A stretch of DNA of 64,000 nt, from NCBI RefSeq assembly GCF_004340665.1, contig NZ_SLWO01000008.1, positions 62,001 to 126,000 of the forward strand, in the 5' to 3' direction. Source of the DNA: Pedobacter psychrotolerans (GTDB lineage: Bacteria > Bacteroidota > Bacteroidia > Sphingobacteriales > Sphingobacteriaceae). The notes below the pieces were generated by a model. That model was not told the origin of the DNA, ran no database searches, and was given only the letters and a program-made list of their open reading frames with translations. Shown here piece by piece: positions 53,592 through 62,898 of this stretch; within the stretch, counting starts at the first letter, position 1; each line of letters starts with the position of its first letter. The position numbers and the translations under genes were made by a program.

Positions 53592-55283
53592 TTATCGATT
53601 TTTAAAACCTACAAGGTTTGATAAAAGTGTAGATGTTTTATTAGGATTTATCAATTCTTCGGAATTAAAGAATTGCCTCCTGTCTTGTGTATATTTTTTT
53701 CTGAAGACTTCATTTACATCAGATAAGATATAAATATTGACTCCTCGCAAATGTGAGTTTTCCAATTTCAATTGCTTGTAGAGTGATACATGACGAGCCA
53801 TTTTAGCTACCATTTCTTTAGCATCTCTGGATAGGTAAAGGATAGTGCCAGATGGAAGATTATTTGGAGATTCGAGCATGAAGCTATTATTGGCCGAGAT
53901 TACTTGCGGGGCTAATAACTTTGAATAATATTTCAGTGCACCTGCAATGGCATAACTGTTGGTGAGTACAGCAATGGGTTTTCTATTCTGTTCTTTACCC
54001 GAAACCTTGTTGATATCGCCAGATAATATTTCCCATCCAGACATATCAGCAAAAAACTGAGGAATGGTACCACTTGTTCCATCTTCCCAAACCAAAGGTC
54101 GGGAGAAGGCCGTATAAGAAACCATTTTTTTGATGTATTGCCTGCAAATGGAAATCGGCAAAATAGGAATCACCAGCGGCAAGCAAAGCAAGCCAAACAA
54201 ATAAATCGTGGCTACAAATATAAACTTGGGTTGCTTTTTAGATGAAAGAATCATTTCCCAGCAGCAGCCCCCGGCAGCAAATAAAATAGGAAACATCCCC
54301 AATCCGTAATAAAGTTTACCTTTTAAAAATGCAAGTAAAATAACGAGTATCACCAGTGTAATTGGCCATACTAAGTTAAACTTACTGCCATTCTTATTCA
54401 TTAAAAGAAAAAGAAATCCAGCTGTCCATACTGCAACACCTGCACCATGAAAGAAAAACAGTTGAAATACGTAATCCAATACATCAAATGAAAATGCCTG
54501 TGTCCCTACTAATTTCAGGTATCCGAAAATAGGGAAGCCATATGCCCATTGCCAAACCAGGTTAGGTATAATCACTAATATAAAAAGCAGGAGTGGACCT
54601 GGAAGCCTGCGCCAGTTGAATTTTATATTTTTGGTGTAGACAATAAAGTACCCTAGTAAAATTGCAGCGAGGTACATGCCAATGGTATACTTGTTTAGCA
54701 TCCCAAAACCTAAGGTTAACGCTGTAATGTATAAGAACAACATTTTTTGAGTTTGCTGATACCTCAGGATGGAAAATGCCAGAAGTGCCCAGAAAAATTC
54801 ATCAAAAACAACGGGTTGTAAAAGGTATGAGGTAGCAAGAAATGCAGGTGAACAAATAATCGCGGAGCAGGCGATGGTAATTCCTAGCTTTTTACCACCC
54901 AGATAATGCGCCATTAAACCCGTGAGCATAACGGTTGCTGATGCAAACATGCAGGGAATTATTCTCCAGGCAATAATGGAAGATCCAAACAGGGTGGAAG
55001 AGACTTTCGCAATCCAGGTGACAAATGGAGAAATATCCAGAAAGCCCCAGGCAAACTTTTCACTGAGTGAAATGTAATATAGTTCGTCTGCATGAAGACC
55101 ATAATTGGAAATGCCAGACAAGTGAATACTGAATTTCAACAAGCCGAAAAAGACAAGGAGTAGCCAGATACTTCGATCTAATTTAAATTCTGACTTGATG
55201 GGTTTAGAGCGCGTTATGTTTTTGGCTTCATCAAGTTTTTCAGAATTTGATACATTAAAATAATTTCTGCTTAAAATATCCAT
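53592..55283 (-). CDS. Glycosyltransferase family 39 (dolichyl-phosphate-mannose mannosyltransferase-like)
   Basis: A 563-residue membrane protein from the ATG at 55283 (TTG 55292 rejected). About eleven helices follow a cytoplasmic N-terminus. The first loop has GLHADELYYISLSEKFAWGF, the acidic catalytic loop of GT39/ArnT enzymes, then DISPFVTWIAKVSSTLFGSS. The last 170 residues form a periplasmic domain. It transfers a sugar from a polyprenyl-phosphate donor to lipid or protein outside the membrane. The final seven residues (SNLVGFKN) come from a palindromic repeat arm. Confidence 0.87.
   Translation of the reverse strand: MDILSRNYFNVSNSEKLDEAKNITRSKPIKSEFKLDRSIWLLLVFFGLLKFSIHLSGISNYGLHADELYYISLSEKFAWGFLDISPFVTWIAKVSSTLFGSSIIAWRIIPCMFASATVMLTGLMAHYLGGKKLGITIACSAIICSPAFLATSYLLQPVVFDEFFWALLAFSILRYQQTQKMLFLYITALTLGFGMLNKYTIGMYLAAILLGYFIVYTKNIKFNWRRLPGPLLLFILVIIPNLVWQWAYGFPIFGYLKLVGTQAFSFDVLDYVFQLFFFHGAGVAVWTAGFLFLLMNKNGSKFNLVWPITLVILVILLAFLKGKLYYGLGMFPILFAAGGCCWEMILSSKKQPKFIFVATIYLFGLLCLPLVIPILPISICRQYIKKMVSYTAFSRPLVWEDGTSGTIPQFFADMSGWEILSGDINKVSGKEQNRKPIAVLTNSYAIAGALKYYSKLLAPQVISANNSFMLESPNNLPSGTILYLSRDAKEMVAKMARHVSLYKQLKLENSHLRGVNIYILSDVNEVFRKKYTQDRRQFFNSEELINPNKTSTLLSNLVGFKNR
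53603..53618. repeat. Palindromic repeat AAAACCTACAAGGTTT
   Basis: A sixteen-base copy of the same family as 45341-45372, here only half of the double palindrome. It lies inside the 3' end of the GT39 gene and encodes its last residues. Confidence 0.5.
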
Positions 55284-55461
55284 TACCAGCAATAAGCAGT
55301 TTTAGATGGTGTGTTGATGCTTAACAATGACAAAAGGATACTAACCATAATGATTTTATGCATAATGTGTTTGGTAAGGTTTGATCTTTTAATTATAGTT
55401 GGCTGAAACCTATCCTGAATAACACCAAATGCTATGGATTGATTTATAAAATATTATTTTA

Positions 55462-58400
55462 TCATATTGATGGATGATTTAATGGAATTTCAAACCAAAA
55501 TTCAGATCCCGAATTTAGCTCACTGTCTACACCAATTTTCCCGGCATGTCGTTCTATAATCTGTGCTGAAATATAGAGACCAAGACCAAGGCCGGAGAAA
55601 TGATTGGAGGATTCATCTACCCTAAAAAAGCGGTCGAAAATTAATTCTGCTTTATCTTTTGGAATACCAATTCCCTGATCTTTTACGGCAAGCTTCAGGG
55701 TTTTTCCGTTTGATTTTGCTGCGATTCTAATTTCTTTTCCTTCTGGTGAATATTTCAGTGCATTAGATAGAAAATTTGAAATTACCTGTTCTATTCTATT
55801 TTTATCAGCAGAGATTAATACATCATCTATATCTGTAAAAATGGTTTGTTTACCAAGATTTCCCTGTATCCCATCAACTGCTTCTGCAACAACTTCTTTA
55901 ATGTTAAAAGAAGATATGGTAAAAGTAAGTTTACCTGCCTGAATTTTGGTTACATCCAGCAAATCATCAACTAACCTGGTTAGCTTGCCAATTTGTCGGT
56001 TGGCTTTACTTACGAACTCTAAAATGTGGCCGAATTTTTCTTCTTTGGCCATTTTCATGGCAAACTGAAGGTAGCCCTTGATGCTGGTAATAGGCGTTTT
56101 TAATTCATGACTGGCTATACTCATAAACTCATCTTTCTTGTTCATTAGCGCCCTGGTGGTTCTTTGCGCAATGATTAAATCGGTTACCTCAAAGCCAAAG
56201 AAAGATATGCCATCAATTATGCCCTCTGCAGAAAATACCGGATTGAGAATTAAATCAAACCAGCTATCTGTTACTTTTCCTGATGCCTTATCTTTTAGCT
56301 GAAGTAAATAAGCATTGGCAATAAATGTTTTGCCTGTTGCCATTACCTGTTGCTCTATAGCTTTAAGCTCTGGATTTGCAAATTGTGAATCGTGTTTCAT
56401 GGTTTCGCCAATGTAACTTTCGCCACCATCAAAGTTTGCAAAAGATTCATTCACAAATTCGAACACCAGGTTTTTACCTCTGCGGATACTGATTAAAGCT
56501 GGGGCTTTTTTGAAAATACTATAAAACTCATCCTGCTGTTTTTTGATCAGGTGCTGAAGTTCATTCCGTCTTTTCTCATTATGTTTTTGCTTGCTGATGT
56601 CGATGATATAGGTTACGGCATCACTCCGGTTTTCATCATCCAGAATAGCGGAGCCTATCAATACATCTAATTTCTTTCCGTTTTTGGTGAGGTATTGTTT
56701 TTCAAATGGCGGACAAAAGCCCTTAGATTTTAATAATTCTGCTGAAATTTTGCTAATGGGCATGAACTCATCAGGCGTAAGGGTTTTCCAGTTGATATTG
56801 CCTTGTTTAAAATCTTCAGCAGTGTAACCCAACATTTCTAAAAAGCTTCGGTTCGCCGTTTCAATTCTACCCGAATCAACGTTGGAGAACATCATGCCGA
56901 TTACATTTGAATCGAATATTTTTCTGAATTTTCGCTCGGTTGAACTTAGTTTTGTTTCGGTGTCGGCTAAAACCGAGATATCCAGAATGGAACCTACCAT
57001 TCGGTAAGGCACCTGGTTTTCATCCAGTAAAATACTTCCTCTATCTAAAATGGTGGCAAAACTGCCATCAGCCTTTTTTAGCCGATACTGAGCGGTCCAT
57101 TGTTCGGTTCCTTGATTTATCGCACCATAAACACTATCCTTCACCCGCTGCCTGTCATCAGGATGAATGATATCAAGGTAGAAAGAAATGTTTTGATTTT
57201 CAGGTGCATTTTCATAACCAAACATGCTGGTGAAATTCTGGCTTCGCCACATGGTATTTTCAGCCAGGTTCCAATCCCAAATGGTATCATTGGTGGCCTG
57301 AGCAACCAGGTTAAACCGGGTTTCACTTTCTGATAAGCGCATGGTTCGTTCCAGTACCTTCTGTTCCAGTGCCGTATTTAAATATTTAAGATTTTCACGG
57401 GTTCCCAGAAGTTCATTATAGTTTCTTTTCAGTTTTTCTTCTGCAATTTTTTGCTTGGTAATATCTGTAAGGGTTGCGGCAAAGCCATCAGACATTTTAA
57501 CCGCCACCAGCTCAAGCCAGGTCTGATCATTTAATTTAAACTGCATTTGTAGCGTAATTCCCTTTTCTACTACGCCAATATATTTATCCATGAGGTTACT
57601 ACCAGAAAGCTCTGGCAGGTTCTCTAGAATTTTGGATTGGTATAACGATTCATGCGTTCTTTTCAAGATATGAAGTGAAGCCTGATTAAAAGAAATACAC
57701 TCAAAATCGGTGATAAAGTGCTGCTTGTTCCTTACGGCCTTAAAAGCGAGTACCCCGTTCAAGCTGGCGTTAAATACACCACTGATGATATTATTTAATT
57801 CAGTCAGTTTAGAAATATCTACGAAGGTAATCACCACGCCGTCTGTTTTTCTATCCTTTCTGATGTAAGGCATAATGCGCATGAGGCAATTGTGTCCGTT
57901 ATGGATTTGCACCTCTTTTTCAATCACGAGCCCATCTTTTAATACCTGCTGGATATCTTGGTTAAGGTTTTGCGCTTTAATGTTGTTAGAAATGTGTTCG
58001 ATGGAACGACCAATGTCAGCCTCAATCAGGTTAACCATACTAATGGCTGCACCATTAAATTTTCTGATGAACATGCCTGCATCAACGAAAATCTGTCCGA
58101 TATCTGTACTTCTGAAATAGTTGTCCAGATCATCATTCAAATCCACCAGGTCTTTTATCTTAATCTGGTGTTCCGTATTCAGGGTGTGTAATTCTTCATT
58201 TAGTGATTGAAGTTCTTCATTGCTGGACTGAAGTTCCTCATTGGCAGAAAGCAATTCTTCATTGGTAGATTGGAGTTCCTCATTGGTGGTTTCCATTTCT
58301 TCCACAGCCATTTGAAGGTTACTCCGGGTTTCATTTAATTCGGCTTCGAGTTCAAAAATATACTCGTTTTGGTTTCCATCATGGAGTTCAAACATGCCCA

Positions 58401-60297
58401 AATCATCCTTCTCAGGAATGGTTTCCATGGTGCTCTCTCCAAAAACAATCAGGGCGAAGCTCAGGCTATTGTCTAATTCAGGAGGTTGAATGGAAATGTT
58501 TAAATAAGTTTCTTGGTTTTTCTTATTGAAACGAACCCTTTTTAAATGAGTTGGAACATGATCTTTCCAGGCTTTGCGGAGGGCTGTATTTAGGATAATG
58601 GATACCTCTTTGGGTACCATTTTTAAAATATTTAATTCTATTTTCTCTTCAGGTAAGGAAAGGTACTGGCGATAATCGCCAATGGCATCCTGCATGATGT
58701 AGGATTTATCTACATATACTCCGGCATAGCCAAGGTCTTTAGTTAAAAAGTTACTAAAACTTTTCTCTATGGGACTCATCGCAAAATCTGCTGCAATATT
58801 TTTCTTTTTATCCTTCTCTAGCTGAGATCTGGTACTGGTATTATAGGTATTGTAACTGGCGTAGTTGATGTTTCCTGTTTTTTGGTAAATCTTCCATTTA
58901 CCAGATATTTCTGTAAAACCCTCTTTTAAAGAGGAAGCGGTTTCACTTGAACCTAAAAATAAATAGCCACCCTTAACCAGTGAAAAGTGAAATACTGATA
59001 ATATCTTTTCCTGAAGGATATTGTTCACATAGATCAGCATGTTTCTACAGGTAACCATATCATTTTTGATGAATGGTGGAGATTTGATGACATCATGTTT
59101 AGCAAAAACCACCATTTTACGTACTGCGGGAAGAACTCCATAGAACTTTCCATCCTGAATGAAATACTTTTTAAAATATTTAGCTGGGATTTCCTTGCTT
59201 ATACCTTCAGGATATTGGTTTTTAGCGGCTATTTCTACACTCTTTTCATCAATGTCTGTAGCGAAAATTTTAATATCTATCTTTTTTCTTGATTTTTCAA
59301 CAAGCTCATTGGCGAGTATCGCTACGGTATAGGCTTCTTGTCCGGTACTGCAGGCACAAACCCAGATTTTTAAGGTATCGCCATTGCCTTTCTTTTCGAT
59401 GAGGTCGCCAAGCTGTTCGCTAAAGGCTTCAAAAGCTTTCTCATCTCTGAAAAATTTAGTTACGCCAATCAGGAAATCCTGTGCCAGAATTCCAGGTTCT
59501 TTTTTATTTGTTTTTAAAAATTCAACATAATCATCCAGCGATTTAATCCTATTTTCATTCATTCTACGGCCAATTCTCCGGATGATGGTTGGCGTTTTGT
59601 AGAGATTAAAGTCGTTACCGCTTTGGTGATGGATGATTTTAAAAATTTCTTCTAGTAACTGCTCATTTATTTTTCCATTCTCTAATACATTCACCGGCTC
59701 TTCATTTACATAGTTAAAGAGTTCGTGGCTCATTTCAGGAGGGGGGAGAATAAAATCTGCATTTCCTGAGGCGATGGCACTATTGGGCATCCCATCAAAT
59801 TTTGCTGAAGCCGGATCCTGAACAATTACCATTCCTCCATTTTCTTTAATGGCTTGTATCCCTTTGGTTCCGTCAGTTCCAGTTCCTGAAAGGATTATGG
59901 CTATGGCTTTTTCTTTTTTGTCTTTAGCCAGGGTATAGAGAAAATGATCGATTGCGGTATTGGGTGCTTTGATAAGTGATTTATCAGCAAGTCTTAATTT
60001 ACCATGACTCATGGTCATTAGTTTATTATTGGGAATGATGTACACACAATCCTGCTGAATGGTCATATCATTCGCTGCTTCGAACACCTTCATGTGCGTG
60101 TGCTTGCCTACAAGCTCTACCAATAAGCTTTTATAATCTGATGATAAATGCTGAATCACCACAAAGGAGAAACTTGCATTTGCTGGCATGTGATCAAAAA
60201 ACTCATGAATAGCCTCTAATCCGCCAGCAGATGCGCCAATGGCCACAATATATTTATCGTATCTTTTTAAACCTCCTTTTGTTTTCTCTTCAATCAT
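55462..60297 (-). CDS. CheB-CheR-PAS sensor histidine kinase
   Basis: A 1611-residue cytoplasmic fusion. Residues 10-190 are a CheB methylesterase domain (GASAGGLEAIHEF, IQHLSSDYK, GTGTDGTKG hold the Ser-His-Asp triad). About 215-480 is CheR methyltransferase (WVCACSTGQEAYTVAIL, IFATDIDEKS, DMVTCRNMLIYV). A long coiled coil follows (about 640-725, repeated TNEELQS/SNEELQSLNEEL units), then at least four PAS domains (730-1350), a HisKA domain (SIASHELKTPITSIKGYL, His near 1385) and an HATPase domain (NFLSNALKYSPEGK, DQGIGIP, GLGLGLYISAQI). It has no receiver. The phytochrome gene lies 6 bases upstream. Homologues are thought to regulate by protein methylation-like or phosphorelay steps; targets are unknown. 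Confidence 0.93.
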   Translation of the reverse strand: MIEEKTKGGLKRYDKYIVAIGASAGGLEAIHEFFDHMPANASFSFVVIQHLSSDYKSLLVELVGKHTHMKVFEAANDMTIQQDCVYIIPNNKLMTMSHGKLRLADKSLIKAPNTAIDHFLYTLAKDKKEKAIAIILSGTGTDGTKGIQAIKENGGMVIVQDPASAKFDGMPNSAIASGNADFILPPPEMSHELFNYVNEEPVNVLENGKINEQLLEEIFKIIHHQSGNDFNLYKTPTIIRRIGRRMNENRIKSLDDYVEFLKTNKKEPGILAQDFLIGVTKFFRDEKAFEAFSEQLGDLIEKKGNGDTLKIWVCACSTGQEAYTVAILANELVEKSRKKIDIKIFATDIDEKSVEIAAKNQYPEGISKEIPAKYFKKYFIQDGKFYGVLPAVRKMVVFAKHDVIKSPPFIKNDMVTCRNMLIYVNNILQEKILSVFHFSLVKGGYLFLGSSETASSLKEGFTEISGKWKIYQKTGNINYASYNTYNTSTRSQLEKDKKKNIAADFAMSPIEKSFSNFLTKDLGYAGVYVDKSYIMQDAIGDYRQYLSLPEEKIELNILKMVPKEVSIILNTALRKAWKDHVPTHLKRVRFNKKNQETYLNISIQPPELDNSLSFALIVFGESTMETIPEKDDLGMFELHDGNQNEYIFELEAELNETRSNLQMAVEEMETTNEELQSTNEELLSANEELQSSNEELQSLNEELHTLNTEHQIKIKDLVDLNDDLDNYFRSTDIGQIFVDAGMFIRKFNGAAISMVNLIEADIGRSIEHISNNIKAQNLNQDIQQVLKDGLVIEKEVQIHNGHNCLMRIMPYIRKDRKTDGVVITFVDISKLTELNNIISGVFNASLNGVLAFKAVRNKQHFITDFECISFNQASLHILKRTHESLYQSKILENLPELSGSNLMDKYIGVVEKGITLQMQFKLNDQTWLELVAVKMSDGFAATLTDITKQKIAEEKLKRNYNELLGTRENLKYLNTALEQKVLERTMRLSESETRFNLVAQATNDTIWDWNLAENTMWRSQNFTSMFGYENAPENQNISFYLDIIHPDDRQRVKDSVYGAINQGTEQWTAQYRLKKADGSFATILDRGSILLDENQVPYRMVGSILDISVLADTETKLSSTERKFRKIFDSNVIGMMFSNVDSGRIETANRSFLEMLGYTAEDFKQGNINWKTLTPDEFMPISKISAELLKSKGFCPPFEKQYLTKNGKKLDVLIGSAILDDENRSDAVTYIIDISKQKHNEKRRNELQHLIKKQQDEFYSIFKKAPALISIRRGKNLVFEFVNESFANFDGGESYIGETMKHDSQFANPELKAIEQQVMATGKTFIANAYLLQLKDKASGKVTDSWFDLILNPVFSAEGIIDGISFFGFEVTDLIIAQRTTRALMNKKDEFMSIASHELKTPITSIKGYLQFAMKMAKEEKFGHILEFVSKANRQIGKLTRLVDDLLDVTKIQAGKLTFTISSFNIKEVVAEAVDGIQGNLGKQTIFTDIDDVLISADKNRIEQVISNFLSNALKYSPEGKEIRIAAKSNGKTLKLAVKDQGIGIPKDKAELIFDRFFRVDESSNHFSGLGLGLYISAQIIERHAGKIGVDSELNSGSEFWFEIPLNHPSI

Positions 60298-60303
60298 TGT
60301 GCA

Positions 60304-61833
60304 CTAATTGTATAGCTGAGTAGCACCAAATTCAAAAAGGAAATTCCTCAATGATTCTGCCGTTTCCATTTCCTGCTCCAACCATTCTTCAGATTGCCCG
60401 TGAACCGTTTCCAGCCAAAGCTTAAATGAATTCCGTGGGTGGTAACTTTTGCCATCTTTTTCAAAGTTTATTGCCTGGTTGGGGTTGCCACCCCACTTAA
60501 TGCGTTTCACTACTTCGGGCCTGAAACAAACTATGAAATCTCCCTGACTTGGATTTATTGGTATAATAAGTAATCCACTGGCAATATCTGAATAATGATT
60601 GGCATCTTCATATACATCACTAAGGTTATTCGTAGCGTACACATTTACAAATGAATTGCCTTCAATCCACAGGATCAGGTTGTCCAGCGCTTCATTTTCA
60701 GGTACTACACCAACTTTGGAGATCAATCCATTAAAGTGAACCAAAAATCCTGTAGCGTTAAACAAGGAGAGGAGGTTCTGATTTTGATCTTTAGCCAATC
60801 CCCTTACAATACTCCCTTTGGAGAAAATATTTTCTGTGATTTGGGCTTTCTTTTTTAGTAATTCTGTAGAGTAAGTGAGCGATTCCTGCATAATCACTGA
60901 GGATATGCGATGTGAAATTTCCATGCTTAACCACTCAAATATGGATCTGTTTTCTACACTGAGGTATTTTGGCGTTTGATGGTGGCAGGATATGAGCCCC
61001 CATAGATTTCCATCTACCATTACACGGATAGACATTGAAGCAGTAACGTGCATATTAGCCATATACTCCAGATGCACACCGGCAATACTGCGCAGGTTGC
61101 AATCAGAAAGGTCTAAAAAACCATTAGATATGGGATTAATTACCGGGTACAATCGGTACGATTGATATAGCCTGTTTGGTATTAGCCGATAAGGGTTTTT
61201 AATATAAAGTGCACGGGCTTGTTTAGGAACGTCAGACGCTGGAAAAGTTTGTCCGATATACTGCTCCAGATCTCCGCTAATTTCTTCTGCGATAACAGTG
61301 CCGTTCCAATTTTTATCGAAGCTATACATGCGAATGCCATCAAAGCCAGAGAGGCGTCTGATCTCCTGGATACTGGCTTCACAAATTTCGCGAATACTAG
61401 CCGTTTTTTCTATGGTTGATATAAATGAACGAACTTCCTGGAAAACTTCTGTAAAACTTCTTTCAACGGCATCAGCTTCTTGTTCTATCTCCAGAATGAT
61501 GAATTCTTTTTTAACATGCGCCAGTATATGCAATGGTATAGCACCTGTAGGATGATTTAAGTTGAAATGAAATGGCAACCTGCTCCTTTCGCCTTTGCCG
61601 ATTTCTGCTTTCAGGTGCGCCAGGTCTTCGGTATTTAGAAATGATGCTAAAGTATCTCCCAGAAGATCCTGTATTTTCTTTTTAAAAATATGATCTATAT
61701 TTTCACTGCCTTGTATGATTTCGAAGTTTGCGTGATCTATCACTAACAAATAGCCATAATCCTGTATAGAATTCGTCTGGTGTATGGCGAGGTTTCCGCA
61801 GAATTGTGAATCGTAATTTTTATTTTCAGCCAT
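60304..61833 (-). CDS. Bacteriophytochrome photosensory module without kinase
   Basis: A 509-residue soluble protein. The PAS domain begins SQFCGNLAIHQTNSIQDYGY with Cys12 at the biliverdin-attachment position. The GAF domain has FPASDVPKQARALY (Asp201, the PASDIP motif), AGVHLEYMANMHVTASMSIR (His254) and LWGLISCHH (His285), residues that hold the bilin. The PHY domain ends with PRNSFKLWLETV near 466, the tongue motif, and a helix EEWLEQEMETAESLRNFLF. No kinase, HATPase or other output domain is attached. A CheB-CheR kinase follows after 6 bases. No heme oxygenase gene is in the window to make biliverdin. Confidence 0.9.
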   Translation of the reverse strand: MAENKNYDSQFCGNLAIHQTNSIQDYGYLLVIDHANFEIIQGSENIDHIFKKKIQDLLGDTLASFLNTEDLAHLKAEIGKGERSRLPFHFNLNHPTGAIPLHILAHVKKEFIILEIEQEADAVERSFTEVFQEVRSFISTIEKTASIREICEASIQEIRRLSGFDGIRMYSFDKNWNGTVIAEEISGDLEQYIGQTFPASDVPKQARALYIKNPYRLIPNRLYQSYRLYPVINPISNGFLDLSDCNLRSIAGVHLEYMANMHVTASMSIRVMVDGNLWGLISCHHQTPKYLSVENRSIFEWLSMEISHRISSVIMQESLTYSTELLKKKAQITENIFSKGSIVRGLAKDQNQNLLSLFNATGFLVHFNGLISKVGVVPENEALDNLILWIEGNSFVNVYATNNLSDVYEDANHYSDIASGLLIIPINPSQGDFIVCFRPEVVKRIKWGGNPNQAINFEKDGKSYHPRNSFKLWLETVHGQSEEWLEQEMETAESLRNFLFEFGATQLYN

Positions 61834-62077
61834 TTGTTATTTTGTTTAGGTATCCGTCTGTTTTCTTAACATTAAACTAATGTCATGAAGCATTAATACA
61901 ATTCAGTTTTTAATTTATAAGCCAGTAAAAATATTGATTTAACTTGGTTATGACGAACACAGTGTTACATAAGGCATAAACATTTGGGAAAGGGGCTTAA
62001 AATCTACTAAAGATTGATGGGAAATAACATCAGACTAATTTTTTTTCAAAAATAGGTCAAAATTGGATGTCAAGTTA

Positions 62078-62085
62078 TATCTTTG
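62078..62085 (+). promoter_or_regulatory. -7 element TATCTTTG of tRNA-Arg
   Basis: TATCTTTG lies 9 bases before the first base of the tRNA, the expected distance for a transcript starting at or near the mature 5' end. Confidence 0.6.
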
Positions 62086-62094
62086 CCGCTTAAA

Positions 62095-62166
62095 GTTCCC
62101 ATAGTTCAATGGATAGAATTGTGGTTTCCGGTACCACCGATGGGGGTTCGAATCCCTCTGGGAACA
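62095..62166 (+). tRNA. tRNA-Arg (anticodon CCG)
   Basis: Seven-base acceptor GTTCCCA pairs with TGGGAAC. The D-arm is GTTC/GAAT. The anticodon stem GTGGT/ACCAC encloses loop TTCCGGT, with anticodon CCG (bases 62128-62130) reading codon CGG. The T-arm has the TTCGAAT loop. The discriminator base is A and no CCA is encoded, usual in this phylum. A strong terminator follows. Confidence 0.93.
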
Positions 62167-62174
62167 CATCATAG

Positions 62175-62207
62175 GAGTTAGTTCTACATAGAGCTAACTC
62201 TTTTTTT
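62175..62207 (+). terminator. Terminator of tRNA-Arg
   Basis: GAGTTAG (62175-62181) and CTAACTC (62194-62200) with an inner TCTA/TAGA extension form a near-perfect hairpin, followed by seven T. Confidence 0.85.
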
Positions 62208-62280
62208 ATGCTGATTTGTTGTTAGTGTTGTAAATAAGGTATGATGCCATTTGTCTGATCGGACAGTTGTATTTAATATA

Positions 62281-62820
62281 ACCTACTGGTTGGTGTCTCA
62301 CCAACTAGGCTAAGCTAATATTGTTAATCTGTTGATACTAATTTCAGGTATAATTTCTTCTGACGATAAGACACCAACCGATAGAAGAATTTTACCTACT
62401 GGTTGGTGTCTCACCAACCAGGCTAAGCTAATATTGTTAATCTGTTGATACTAATTTCAGGTATAATTTCTTCTGTCGGTTAGACACCAACCGATAGAAG
62501 AAATTGGTTAACCACCCCCTGCCCCTCCTAAATTAGGAGGGGAGTTCCCCTCATAGTTGTGTAATATAGACTACTATTAATTTTACCTACTGGTTGGTGT
62601 CTCACCAACCAGGCTAAATATTGTTAATTTGTTGATGCTAATTTCAGGTATAAGTTTTTCTGTTGGTGAGACACCAACCGATAGAAGAAATTGGTTAACA
62701 CCCCTGCCGCTCCTAAATTAGGAGGGGAGTTCCCCTCATAGTTGTGTAATATAGACTACTATTAATTTTACCTACTGGTTAGTGTCTTATCAACCAGGCT
62801 AAATCCTGTCAATCTATTGA
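62281..62820. repeat. Cluster of four long palindromic repeat units
   Basis: Units start with ACCTACTGGTTGGTGTCTCA at 62281 and 62394, a third at 62585, and a degenerate fourth at 62770. Each contains a hairpin GGTTGGTG/CACCAACC at its head and ends about 110 bases later with AGACACCAACCGATAGAAGA, the inverted copy of the head. Units 2 and 3 carry an 80-base tail with a perfect CCCCTCCTAA/TTAGGAGGGG stem (62523-62542 and at 62705-62725, the latter with one mismatch). No gene is seen from 62208 to 62898. Confidence 0.88.
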
Positions 62821-62898
62821 TAGCATTGTGTTTACAGTCATGAGCTCTTCGATAGATGAAAACATTTGGCGACTTCAACTTAGAAGGTACTTAAAGGT

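Noticed and set aside
62281-62820. Possible CRISPR array
   Set aside because: Units are long (about 110 bp) with internal inverted ends, only four copies, no short regular repeat-spacer pattern and no cas genes.
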